A model generated the notes under the pieces. That model did not search any database. It was not told the origin of the DNA and saw only the letters and a list, made by a program, of their open reading frames with translations. A program made the translations under genes and the position numbers. From Desulfurivibrio sp. (GTDB lineage: Bacteria; Desulfobacterota; Desulfobulbia; Desulfobulbales; SURF-16), in the NCBI GenBank assembly GCA_003605035.1, contig QZKJ01000058.1, forward strand, positions 1 to 54,832: a stretch of DNA of 54,832 nt, given 5' to 3'. Below, piece after piece: positions 25,297-32,903 of this stretch; the first letter of the stretch is position 1, and every line of letters starts with the position of its first letter.

Positions 25297-25662
25297 ATGA
25301 GCCGACAACGGCAAAGCCTCGGAAAAGAGGGTGAGGAAATCGCCCGCCGGTATCTGGAAAAGCGCGGTTATACAATCGTTACGGCAAATTACCGGACCAG
25401 GCATGGTGAAATTGATCTGATAGCCAGGGATGGGGCGACCCTGGTCTTTATCGAGGTGAAGACCCGCACCCAGGAAAAGTTCGGTTCGCCCTTTGCCGCC
25501 CTGACTGCCAGGAAGTGCACGAATATTGCCAGGGTGGCCCTGCACTATCTGATCACCCACGGCGGCACGGCGCAGCCGGCCCGGTTTGATGTGGTCTCGG
25601 TACGGCCGGGAGAAACAATGGAAGTGGAGCTTGTGCGCAATGCCTTTGATCTCAGCCTTTGA
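25297..25662 (+). CDS. yraN: YraN-family predicted endonuclease-like protein
   Basis: The 121 aa protein has the UPF0102 pattern: LGKEGEEIARRYLEKRGY, ANYRTRHGEIDLIARDG, and VFIEVKTRTQEKFGSPFAAL. The E...D...ExK arrangement is that of a Holliday-junction-resolvase-like nuclease fold. Activity has not been clearly shown in the family. It follows rnhB by 15 bases. Confidence 0.95.
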   Translation: MSRQRQSLGKEGEEIARRYLEKRGYTIVTANYRTRHGEIDLIARDGATLVFIEVKTRTQEKFGSPFAALTARKCTNIARVALHYLITHGGTAQPARFDVVSVRPGETMEVELVRNAFDLSL

Positions 25663-25670
25663 AGGAAATG

Positions 25671-25757
25671 CAGGAGCCAGGAGTCAGGAGCCAGAAGTCA
25701 GAATAAAAGGTAAGAGAAGCAACTATTTTGGAATTCTGTCTCCTGTCTCCTGAATTC
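25671..25757. repeat. Heptamer hairpin element, copy A (yraN-pdxA spacer)
   Basis: The left arm is an exact tandem of heptamers, CAGGAGC CAGGAGT CAGGAGC CAGAAGT (25671-25698), running into the core CAGAATAAAAGG (25699-25710). The right arm GAATTCTGTCTCC TGTCTCCTG (25731-25752) is the complement of the same unit. Spacing, unit and core match the elements at 27504, 44992 and 52994. No open frame or promoter is visible in it. Confidence 0.88.
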
Positions 25758-25837
25758 CACGACGGAGATCATGCAGGAGCTTGCGTTAACGACGCAACTC
25801 CCGCCCGCACAATGAAGCCGCAAATTTACTTTTATCT

Positions 25838-26848
25838 ATGAAACCGCTGGCCATCACCATGGGCTGCCCGGTGGGGATCGGCCCGGAAATCATCCTCAAG
25901 TTTTTTGCCGCAGCATCCCATGCTGCCGCTGACCGGCCGGCGGTGGTGGTGGGTGATCCCGGGGTGCTCGAGTGGTGCAGCCGAGAGCTGGCGATTCCCG
26001 CCACGGTTGTCGTCTGGCAGCCCGGTGACGAGGTGGCGCCGCAGGTGATTCCTGTCCTGCGGCCGCCTGCTTTGCCTGCGCTTGATCCGGCCCAGCTCAC
26101 CTGGGGCCGGCCGGACATTTTGACCGGCAGGGCCATGGGCTGCTATATTGAAACCGCGGTGCAGCTGATCCGGCAGGGAGCATGCAGCGGCATGACCACC
26201 TGTCCCATTACCAAAAAATCCCTTAATGAGGCAGGCTATGCCTTTCCGGGCCACACCGAAATGCTGGCCGCCCTCTGCGCGAGCAGTGACTACGCCATGA
26301 TGATGGCAGGCAGCAGGCTCAGGGTCACCCTGGTGACCATCCACGCCGCGCTGGCGGCCGTGCCCCGCCTGCTGACCCCGGAAAAAATATACCGGCTGAT
26401 TGCCATGACGGCCAGGTCCCTGCAGCAGGATTTTGCCATTGCTGAGCCCCGGCTGGCGGTGGCTGCGCTGAATCCCCATGCCGGCGAGAGCGGCCTGTTC
26501 GGCGACGAGGAAGAGAGCCTGATCCGCCCGGCCATCCTGCGGGCCCGGCAGGCCGGCTGGCTGGTCAGCGGCCCCTATCCTGCCGACACGGTGTTTTACC
26601 GGGCCGTGTCCGGAGCCTATGATGCCGTGGTCTGCATGTATCATGACCAGGGGCTGATTCCCTTCAAGCTGCTTCATTTCCAGGACGGGGTCAATGTGAC
26701 CATCGGCCTGCCCATTGTGCGGACTTCGGTGGACCACGGCACGGCCTACGATATCGCGGGCCAGGGCAAGGCCGATCCGGCTAGTCTCGCCGCGGCGGTT
26801 GCCATGGCGCGGCAGATCATTGCCAACCGGAGCGGAAGCATTCAATGA
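25838..26848 (+). CDS. pdxA: 4-hydroxythreonine-4-phosphate dehydrogenase
   Basis: PdxA oxidises 4-phosphohydroxy-L-threonine in the DXP-dependent pyridoxal phosphate pathway. The 336 aa protein begins KPLAITMGCPVGIGPEII and has the metal-binding histidines in AFPGHTEMLA, IHAALAAVP and CMYHDQGLIPFKLL. It closes with GLPIVRTSVDHGTAYDIAGQGKA in overlapping pieces, all diagnostic. ATG 25838 is the only sensible start. The next gene overlaps its stop by 4 bases. Confidence 0.96.
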   Translation: MKPLAITMGCPVGIGPEIILKFFAAASHAAADRPAVVVGDPGVLEWCSRELAIPATVVVWQPGDEVAPQVIPVLRPPALPALDPAQLTWGRPDILTGRAMGCYIETAVQLIRQGACSGMTTCPITKKSLNEAGYAFPGHTEMLAALCASSDYAMMMAGSRLRVTLVTIHAALAAVPRLLTPEKIYRLIAMTARSLQQDFAIAEPRLAVAALNPHAGESGLFGDEEESLIRPAILRARQAGWLVSGPYPADTVFYRAVSGAYDAVVCMYHDQGLIPFKLLHFQDGVNVTIGLPIVRTSVDHGTAYDIAGQGKADPASLAAAVAMARQIIANRSGSIQ

Positions 26849-27426
26849 ATAAAGGCATCGGCCTCTGCGGCAGCCATAGAACCGGCAAAACGACCCTGGC
26901 CCGGGAGCTTGCCAGCCGCACCGGCATGGAATTTCTGCTGACCGCCACCAGCGAGGTCTTTGCCCAAAACGGCCTCGACCCTGCCGCGGCCATGGATTTT
27001 CATACCCGCCTGTGGATCCAGCACAAAGTGGTGGAGGCGGCGGAAACGGTCTGGCAGGGGGCTCGCGGCCCCTTTATCAGCGACCGGACGCCCCTTGACA
27101 TGATGGCCTATACCCTGGCTGATATCCAGGGTGGCACAGCGCTTGATTTTGCCGAACTGGAAAGCTATCTGGACCACTGCTTCAGCGTGACAAACCGATT
27201 TTTTGCCGAGCTGGTGGTGCTTCAGCCTGCCATTCCACTGGTGCATGAACAGGGAAAGGCGGCGCTGAACCGCTCCTACATGGAGCACCTCAACGTGCTG
27301 GTCAAGGGGCTCTGCTGCGATGAGCGGCTCCACTGCCGCTTCAGCCTGATGCACCGGGCCACGGTTGACCTGGAGGCGCGGGTGGCCGAGGTGCTGCAAG
27401 GAATTCAATTTGCAGAGTTCCGCTAA
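26845..27426 (+). CDS. P-loop ATPase/kinase of the AAA_28 / NadR-kinase-like type
   Basis: The 193 aa protein has a Walker A GSHRTGKTTLARELA at residues 9-23, an ISDRTPLDMMAYTLAD segment typical of nucleoside- or nicotinamide-riboside-kinase-like P-loop proteins, and little else that is specific. The substrate is unknown. It overlaps pdxA by 4 bases (ATGA), so a link to B6 or related cofactor metabolism is possible but only inferred. Confidence 0.75.
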   Translation: MNKGIGLCGSHRTGKTTLARELASRTGMEFLLTATSEVFAQNGLDPAAAMDFHTRLWIQHKVVEAAETVWQGARGPFISDRTPLDMMAYTLADIQGGTALDFAELESYLDHCFSVTNRFFAELVVLQPAIPLVHEQGKAALNRSYMEHLNVLVKGLCCDERLHCRFSLMHRATVDLEARVAEVLQGIQFAEFR

Positions 27427-27503
27427 TATTTTGAAATTAAATAGCATTTTTTCAGTTTCTCGTGGCCTGATTATCGGGAATGCGGGAATGCGCGAATGCG
27501 GAA

Positions 27504-27570
27504 GGCAGGAGTCAGAATAAAACGTAATAAAATCAATTATGCTGAATTCTCTTGCCTGTCTCCTGACTCC
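27504..27570. repeat. Heptamer hairpin element, copy B
   Basis: The left arm CAGGAGT (27506-27512) leads into the core CAGAATAAAACG (27513-27524) and AATCAATTAT (27531-27540), then GAATTCT and the right arm CTCCTGACTCC (27560-27570). The core CAGAATAAAACG recurs exactly, on the opposite strand, in copy D at 53041-53052. This shows the elements are one dispersed family and not just chance purine runs. Confidence 0.85.
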
Positions 27571-27729
27571 CAGCTTGCACCGCCACCAGCCGGCAGGGGG
27601 AAAGAGTGATTAAATGCTGGAATTCCTTGAGGTTGAATGGTAGAATAGCCCTTACATTCAATTTCATTAACCCAAGTTTAAGCCGTTGTGCATAAATAAC
27701 TGTTACATCGAAATGCTGTAGACGGCATA

Positions 27730-27782
27730 AGGGGCCGTAACGAAATAGCCGACAAAGGAATGTTTATTTCTTAACGGCCCCT
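27730..27782. repeat. Imperfect 18-bp inverted repeat before the TPR gene
   Basis: The arm 27730-27747 (AGGGGCCGTAACGAAATA) and the arm 27765-27782 (TATTTCTTAACGGCCCCT) are complementary at 16 of 18 positions around a 17-base loop. It ends 21 bases before the TPR gene start. It could be the remnant of a small mobile repeat or a regulatory hairpin. Confidence 0.8.
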
Positions 27783-27803
27783 AAATATCTCCCATCTTTC
27801 GCC

Positions 27804-29594
27804 ATGTTGAAAAAAATGCTTTCCATCCATCCTTGTGTAAAAAGGCGCCTCACCTCAGCCGGGGTGCTGGGCCTGTCCATGCTGTTTTTTCTCGGCAACA
27901 GCTCCTGCTCAGGCGGCAGCCAGGCCACGGGCACAACCATGCAGGCCGGAGAGACTGTCACTGTCGAAAGCAGTGAAGAGCCTGCTGATTCCGCCTGCGC
28001 CTACTTTTACTTTCTCTGGGGCCAGTCAGCCGAGGCTGAAGAGAAGTATGATGAGGCCATGGAGGCCTATGAAAAGGCCCTGGTCTGTGATCCCGGGGCG
28101 GTTCACGTGGACCAGAAACTGGCTGTGCTGCTTTTCAACATGGGCAAAAAGGAACTGGCCGTGGTCCAGCTGGAGAAAATGATCGCCGATGACCCGGCGA
28201 ATCTCCAGAACAGGCTGCTGCTGGGCAATATTTACAGCTCCATGGGACAGAATGATCAGGCGCGGGGTGTGTATGAGGGCATCCTGAAGGTTGTCCCGGA
28301 TAATCCCCAGGCCCTGCTCATGCTCGGCGCCCTGTACGCCAGCGACAGGGATTTCCTGCAGGCCCAGAAGATGCTGGAACGGCTGGTGGCGGTGGATGAT
28401 AGGTCGTTTGACGGGTATCGCTATCTGGCCAAGCTCTATCGGGAACTCAACTACTATGACAAGGCCGTGGAGGCCTATGAAAAGGCCTTGACCCTGAACT
28501 GGTCGCCCATGCTGGCCTATGAGGCGGCCGATCTCTATGAGTACCGGCAGCAGTATGACCAGGCCGCCGCCATTTTCAAGCGGCTGCTGGAGGAGGACGA
28601 GGCAAACGCCAAGATCCGCGGCCGCCTGGCGCGTCTGTACATCATCCAGGGCAAGGTTGATGAAGCGCTGGCCGAGCTGGAGGAGCTGAAGAATTACACC
28701 TCTGACACCGCGGTGGTCGATCTGGCCATCGGCCGGGTGCTGCTGGATGAAAAACGCTACCCCGAGGCCATCGCCCTCTTTGAGAAGATGCTCAAGGAGG
28801 ATGAGAACAAGGATGTGGCCAGGTCCATGCTTGCCCTGACCTATTACGAGTCCGGGGAGATGGAAAAGGCCAAGCGGATTCTGCGGGAGGTCCCGGTCAC
28901 CAGCAAGGATTACGAGGAGTCCATCCTGATGCTGGCCCAGATCCTGCTCGGCGAAAAAGACAACCAGCGCGCCGCCACCCTGTTGCGCAACGTCATTGAC
29001 GGTGCGGATACCAGGCGTCCCTCCTTTTACTTTCTGCTGGCCAACCTGCTGCGGGAGGAGGGGGATCCCGAGGCCGGCCGGCAGGTTTTTGAGCAGGCCG
29101 TGCAGGCCTTTCCGGATAACCCCAGGGTCTTTTTCGAGTATGGCCTGTATAACGACCGGGTCGGCAGGCTCGAAGACGCCGTGGCCCGGATGGAGCAGGT
29201 GCTGGCCATTACCCCGGACGATGCCTATGCCCTCAATTACGTGGGCTATACCTGGGCGGATAAAGGCATCAACCTGGAAAAGGCCCTGGAGTATATCAAA
29301 CGGGCGGTGGACCTCAAACCTGAGGATGGTTTTGTCCGCGATTCCCTGGGCTGGGTCTATTACAAGATGGCCAGGTACCAAGAGGCGGTCAAGGAGCTCG
29401 AGGCTGCCGCGGCAATGCAGCCTGAAGATCCGACCATTCAGGAGCATCTCGGCGATGCCTATCAGAAGGCAGGTGAACTGCAGAAGGCGATTGAGGCATA
29501 CGGCAGGGCGGTGAGCCTCTATACCGATGAAGTGAAGAAGGCCCATGCCCTGGCTGAGATGAAGGCTCTGCAAAACAGTGACAAACAGGATTAA
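27804..29594 (+). CDS. TPR-repeat lipoprotein-like protein
   Basis: The 596 aa protein has an N-terminal signal (about residues 15-33) ending in LGNSSC, a possible though not ideal lipobox. A long array of tetratricopeptide repeats fills the rest, for example YDEAMEAYEKALVCDPG, YDKAVEAYEKALTLN, LEKALEYIKRAVDLKPEDG and YQEAVKELEAAAAMQPEDP. TPR arrays are protein-binding scaffolds. With the next gene, a LolB-like lipoprotein, it may take part in outer-membrane lipoprotein or envelope assembly; this is inference from context. The partner gene starts 17 bases before its stop. Confidence 0.82.
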   Translation: MLKKMLSIHPCVKRRLTSAGVLGLSMLFFLGNSSCSGGSQATGTTMQAGETVTVESSEEPADSACAYFYFLWGQSAEAEEKYDEAMEAYEKALVCDPGAVHVDQKLAVLLFNMGKKELAVVQLEKMIADDPANLQNRLLLGNIYSSMGQNDQARGVYEGILKVVPDNPQALLMLGALYASDRDFLQAQKMLERLVAVDDRSFDGYRYLAKLYRELNYYDKAVEAYEKALTLNWSPMLAYEAADLYEYRQQYDQAAAIFKRLLEEDEANAKIRGRLARLYIIQGKVDEALAELEELKNYTSDTAVVDLAIGRVLLDEKRYPEAIALFEKMLKEDENKDVARSMLALTYYESGEMEKAKRILREVPVTSKDYEESILMLAQILLGEKDNQRAATLLRNVIDGADTRRPSFYFLLANLLREEGDPEAGRQVFEQAVQAFPDNPRVFFEYGLYNDRVGRLEDAVARMEQVLAITPDDAYALNYVGYTWADKGINLEKALEYIKRAVDLKPEDGFVRDSLGWVYYKMARYQEAVKELEAAAAMQPEDPTIQEHLGDAYQKAGELQKAIEAYGRAVSLYTDEVKKAHALAEMKALQNSDKQD

Positions 29595-30402
29595 CAGCAG
29601 CAGAACCCGGGCCGGGCGCTGGCAGGGGGTGGTTCTTGGCCTTTGTCTTCTCTGCCTGGCCGGTTGCGCCTCGCTGCCCGGCATGGTTGAGATCCCGGCA
29701 AAAGAACAGGAGCGGCTGATCCAGGAGTGCCGCGAGATGCTGGCCCGGCAGCAGTCATGTCACTGCTGCCTCGATGCCCAGGCCACGGTTTCCTTTTCCT
29801 CGATCTGGCAGAAGGGAACCCTCAACGGGTATCTGCAGGCCATGGCGCCTTCCTATCTGAAGTTTCTGGCCGTCAACCCGCTGGGGCAGACCATGGCCAT
29901 CTTTGTCACGGACGGTGATTTTTTCCGCTATGTGCCGGTGCTTGAGACGAAACAGTATGAAGGCAAGGTGACGGGCACCACCTATGCGAAATACGCCCCG
30001 CCCGGCTTTCTGCCGGAGCATGGCTTCTACTGGCTGATCGGCCGGCTTTATCCCGGCCGGATCAGGATCCTCGATGTGACCCGTGACCGGCAGGGAGACG
30101 GGTACTGGTTTGCCATCAGCTACGGCAACGGCACGAAGAGTCTGGTCCTGTATGACGAAAAGCAGGGCGTCCTGCGCCGCCATATTGTCATGAATGACCA
30201 GGATGAAAAGATCTTCAACGTGCTCTATGATGAGTATACGGCAGGTGACTGCCCTTTGCCCGGCAAGGTCACCGTTACCGCCCTGGTCCATAACAGCACC
30301 ATGGAGATCCGCCTGGCCGACTGGCTGGACGCCCCCACCTTTACCATGGATGACTTCACCTATGATGCCCCTCCCTCCTTTGACAGAGTCGTGGTTCAGT
30401 GA
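29578..30402 (+). CDS. LolB-like / DUF4292-type lipoprotein
   Basis: The 274 aa protein has a clear lipoprotein signal peptide with lipobox LAGC at about residue 29. It continues with a fold reminiscent of LolB/LolA (ATVSFSSIWQKGTLNGYLQ, then YLKFLAVNPLGQTMAIFVTDGDFF). LolB inserts lipoproteins into the outer membrane, and proteins of this family in Desulfobacterota are often annotated as LolB-like or DUF4292. A cluster of cysteines (SCHCCLDA) near residue 60 is unusual. GTG 29578 overlaps the TPR gene, and its own stop overlaps the next gene, so this is one transcript. Confidence 0.72.
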   Translation: MTNRINSSRTRAGRWQGVVLGLCLLCLAGCASLPGMVEIPAKEQERLIQECREMLARQQSCHCCLDAQATVSFSSIWQKGTLNGYLQAMAPSYLKFLAVNPLGQTMAIFVTDGDFFRYVPVLETKQYEGKVTGTTYAKYAPPGFLPEHGFYWLIGRLYPGRIRILDVTRDRQGDGYWFAISYGNGTKSLVLYDEKQGVLRRHIVMNDQDEKIFNVLYDEYTAGDCPLPGKVTVTALVHNSTMEIRLADWLDAPTFTMDDFTYDAPPSFDRVVVQ

Positions 30403-32903
30403 ATCCTGATTATTTTCTGCCGCTGGTCCGCAAACCCGGCCGCTACAGCGGCAATGAATTCAATATCATCAGAAAAGACTGGGACAGCGCGGACCTGCGG
30501 GTGGCGCTCTGCTTTCCCGATCTCTATGAAATCGGCATGTCCCACCAGGGCCTGCAGATCCTCTACCAGCTGCTTAACCACCGGCAGGACCTGCTGGCCG
30601 AGCGGGTCTATGCCCCGGATACGGATCTGGAAAGGCTGCTGGCTGATAGCGATACCCCGCTTTTTTCCCTGGAGTCGCGCCGGCCCCTGGCGGATTTTGA
30701 CATGCTGGGCATCACCCTGCCCTATGAGCTTTGCTACACCAATATCCTCACCGTCCTGGCCCGCAGCGGCCTGCCCTTTTTTGCCGGCGAGCGCAATGAG
30801 ACGCATCCTCTGGTGGTGGGCGGCGGTCCCTGCGCCTTTCACGCCGAGCCGGTGGCTGATTTTTTTGATGCCATCCTGCTGGGCGATGGCGAAGAGGCCA
30901 TCCTTGACATCGCCGATCTGCTGATTGAGGCCAAAAGACAGAAATGGAGCCGGGCCCGGCTCATCGAGGAGCTGACTGGCATCGAAGGGGTGTACGTTCC
31001 CGCCTTTTTCCGGCCCGAGTATGATGCGGGCGGCAATTTCAGCGGCATGACCCCCTTGAAAAAAGGCTATGAGTCGGTGCGGCGGCGGGTGCTGGCCAGC
31101 CTGCCCAGTGGTACCTCCCATGCCCCCCTGGTGCCGCTCTTTAAGATCGTCCATGACCGGCTGGGTCTTGAGATTGCCAGGGGTTGCACCCGCGGCTGCC
31201 GCTTCTGCCAGGCCGGGGTCATCTACCGGCCGGTGCGGGAGCGCAGCCCGGAGGAGGTGATGCGGCTGGCCAGAGAGGGCATCGCCGCCACCGGCTTTGA
31301 AGAGATCGCCCTGCTGTCGCTCTCTTCCGGCGACTATGGCTGTCTGGCGCCCCTGCTCACCGAGCTGATGGATACCTTTATGCCGAAACGGGTTTCCGTG
31401 TCCATGCCCTCCATGCGGGTGGGCACCCTGACCCCGGAGATCATGCGGCAGATCAGGCGGGTGCGCAAGACCGGCTTTACCGTGGCGCCGGAGGCGGGCA
31501 CCGACCGGCTGCGGCGGGTGATCAACAAGGGCATCACCGAGGAAGACCTGCTGGCCACCTGCCGGGCCGCCTTCAGCCTGGGCTGGAAGCTGATCAAATT
31601 CTACTTCATGTTCGGCCTGCCCACCGAAACCGATGAGGATCTGGCGGCCATCCCTGCCCTGGCCCGCAAGGCCATGGCCCAGATGCCGGGGAAAAGGGCC
31701 ACGGTTACGGTGAGCGCCTCCACCTTTGTGCCCAAACCCCATACCCCTTTCCAGTGGGAGCCGCAGCTGGGCATTGCCGAGGGTTTTGCCCGCATCGATT
31801 TCCTGAAGAAGAACCTGGGGGACCGGCGCATGCAGCTGCGCTGGGGCGATCCGCGCCAGAGTTTTCTGGAAGGGGTCATGTCCCGGGGCGACCGCCGGCT
31901 CTCCCGGCTGATCGTGGCCGCCTGGCAGCGGGGCGCCCGGCTGGAGGCCTGGTCCGACCATCTCAATATTGACCTCTGGCAGCAGGCGGCCGCCTCACTG
32001 GGCCTTGAGCTGGAGCCCTATCTCAGACGCCGCGGCTTTGACGAGCCGCTGCCCTGGAGTCATCTCGATGTGGGGCTTGATCCCGGTTTTTTCCGGCAGG
32101 AGCTGGAAAAGGGGCTGGCCGAAGGCTACACCCCGGACTGCCGCTACAACGGCTGCCAGCAGTGCGGGCTCTGCGATTTCAAGAAGATCAGGCCGGTGGT
32201 GAGTCAAGGCCCGCAGGAGAGTGAGGCGGCCAGGCGGTCCGAGGTGCCGGCAAGCCAGGGGCCGCCGCCGGCCCATTTTTTCTACCGGTTTGCCTACCAG
32301 CGGACCGGCCGGGCCAGGTTTATCAGTCATCTCGAGCTGCTGCAGCTCTTTTTCCGCTCCTTTGCCCGGGCGGATCTGCCGCTTAATTTCTCCCAGGGCT
32401 TCAACCCGACTCCCAAGGTCTCTTTCAGCCCGGCCCTGCCCCTGGGCACCGAGAGCCTGGCGGAATATCTGGTGGTTGACCTGGCCGAACCCCTGGCCGA
32501 CCCGGCCGGCTGGCGGGAAAGGATCAATGGCCAGCTGCCCGAGGGGCTCATCGTCACCGCCATGGAAGGCTGCGATGAAAAGAATATTCCGGAAAAGGTC
32601 GAAAATGTGTATCTTATAGACATTGAAGGCGAAATTGACCGGGCAAAGGCACGGGACTTCATGGCGGGCGCAAGTTTCCCGATCCGGGTGGTCAGAAAGA
32701 AAATTGAGCGGGAAATCGATGCCCGTCCCCAGGTGGCCGAACTTGATTTTACCGGGGACGGCCGGCTGCGGCTTACCATGATTAACGAGATATGCAAGGC
32801 GGGGCTGAAGCCCCTGGAGATTGTCTCCTCGGTTTTCTGCTGCGGCGCAAAAGAGCTGCAGCAGGCCCGCGTGCTGAAAATTGAAGAAAGAGTAATCCGC
32901 TGA
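30399..32903 (+). CDS. B12-binding-type radical SAM protein fused to DUF2344 (TIGR03960/TIGR03936)
   Basis: The 834 aa protein has three parts. An N-terminal Rossmann-like region (about 1-240) has the look of a cobalamin-binding domain (DLYEIGMSHQGLQILYQLL). A radical SAM domain has the iron-sulfur cluster Cys263, Cys267, Cys270 in GCTRGCRFCQAG. The C-terminal DUF2344 domain (about 620-834) contains FAYQRTGRARFISHLELLQ and FNPTPKVSFSPALPLG. A further Cys group (CRYNGCQQCGLCDF) lies between them at about 580-590. The family is widespread next to rng and rplU/rpmA but its reaction is unknown; an RNA or ribosome target is often assumed. GTG 30399 overlaps the previous stop. Confidence 0.92.
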   Translation: MNPDYFLPLVRKPGRYSGNEFNIIRKDWDSADLRVALCFPDLYEIGMSHQGLQILYQLLNHRQDLLAERVYAPDTDLERLLADSDTPLFSLESRRPLADFDMLGITLPYELCYTNILTVLARSGLPFFAGERNETHPLVVGGGPCAFHAEPVADFFDAILLGDGEEAILDIADLLIEAKRQKWSRARLIEELTGIEGVYVPAFFRPEYDAGGNFSGMTPLKKGYESVRRRVLASLPSGTSHAPLVPLFKIVHDRLGLEIARGCTRGCRFCQAGVIYRPVRERSPEEVMRLAREGIAATGFEEIALLSLSSGDYGCLAPLLTELMDTFMPKRVSVSMPSMRVGTLTPEIMRQIRRVRKTGFTVAPEAGTDRLRRVINKGITEEDLLATCRAAFSLGWKLIKFYFMFGLPTETDEDLAAIPALARKAMAQMPGKRATVTVSASTFVPKPHTPFQWEPQLGIAEGFARIDFLKKNLGDRRMQLRWGDPRQSFLEGVMSRGDRRLSRLIVAAWQRGARLEAWSDHLNIDLWQQAAASLGLELEPYLRRRGFDEPLPWSHLDVGLDPGFFRQELEKGLAEGYTPDCRYNGCQQCGLCDFKKIRPVVSQGPQESEAARRSEVPASQGPPPAHFFYRFAYQRTGRARFISHLELLQLFFRSFARADLPLNFSQGFNPTPKVSFSPALPLGTESLAEYLVVDLAEPLADPAGWRERINGQLPEGLIVTAMEGCDEKNIPEKVENVYLIDIEGEIDRAKARDFMAGASFPIRVVRKKIEREIDARPQVAELDFTGDGRLRLTMINEICKAGLKPLEIVSSVFCCGAKELQQARVLKIEERVIR

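Larger units (their letters stand above)
27427..27803. other. 377-base spacer with two repeat structures
   Basis: It contains heptamer hairpin copy B (27504-27570) and a separate imperfect inverted repeat (27730-27782). No gene or convincing promoter is visible. The rest is AT-rich on the right side. Confidence 0.55.
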
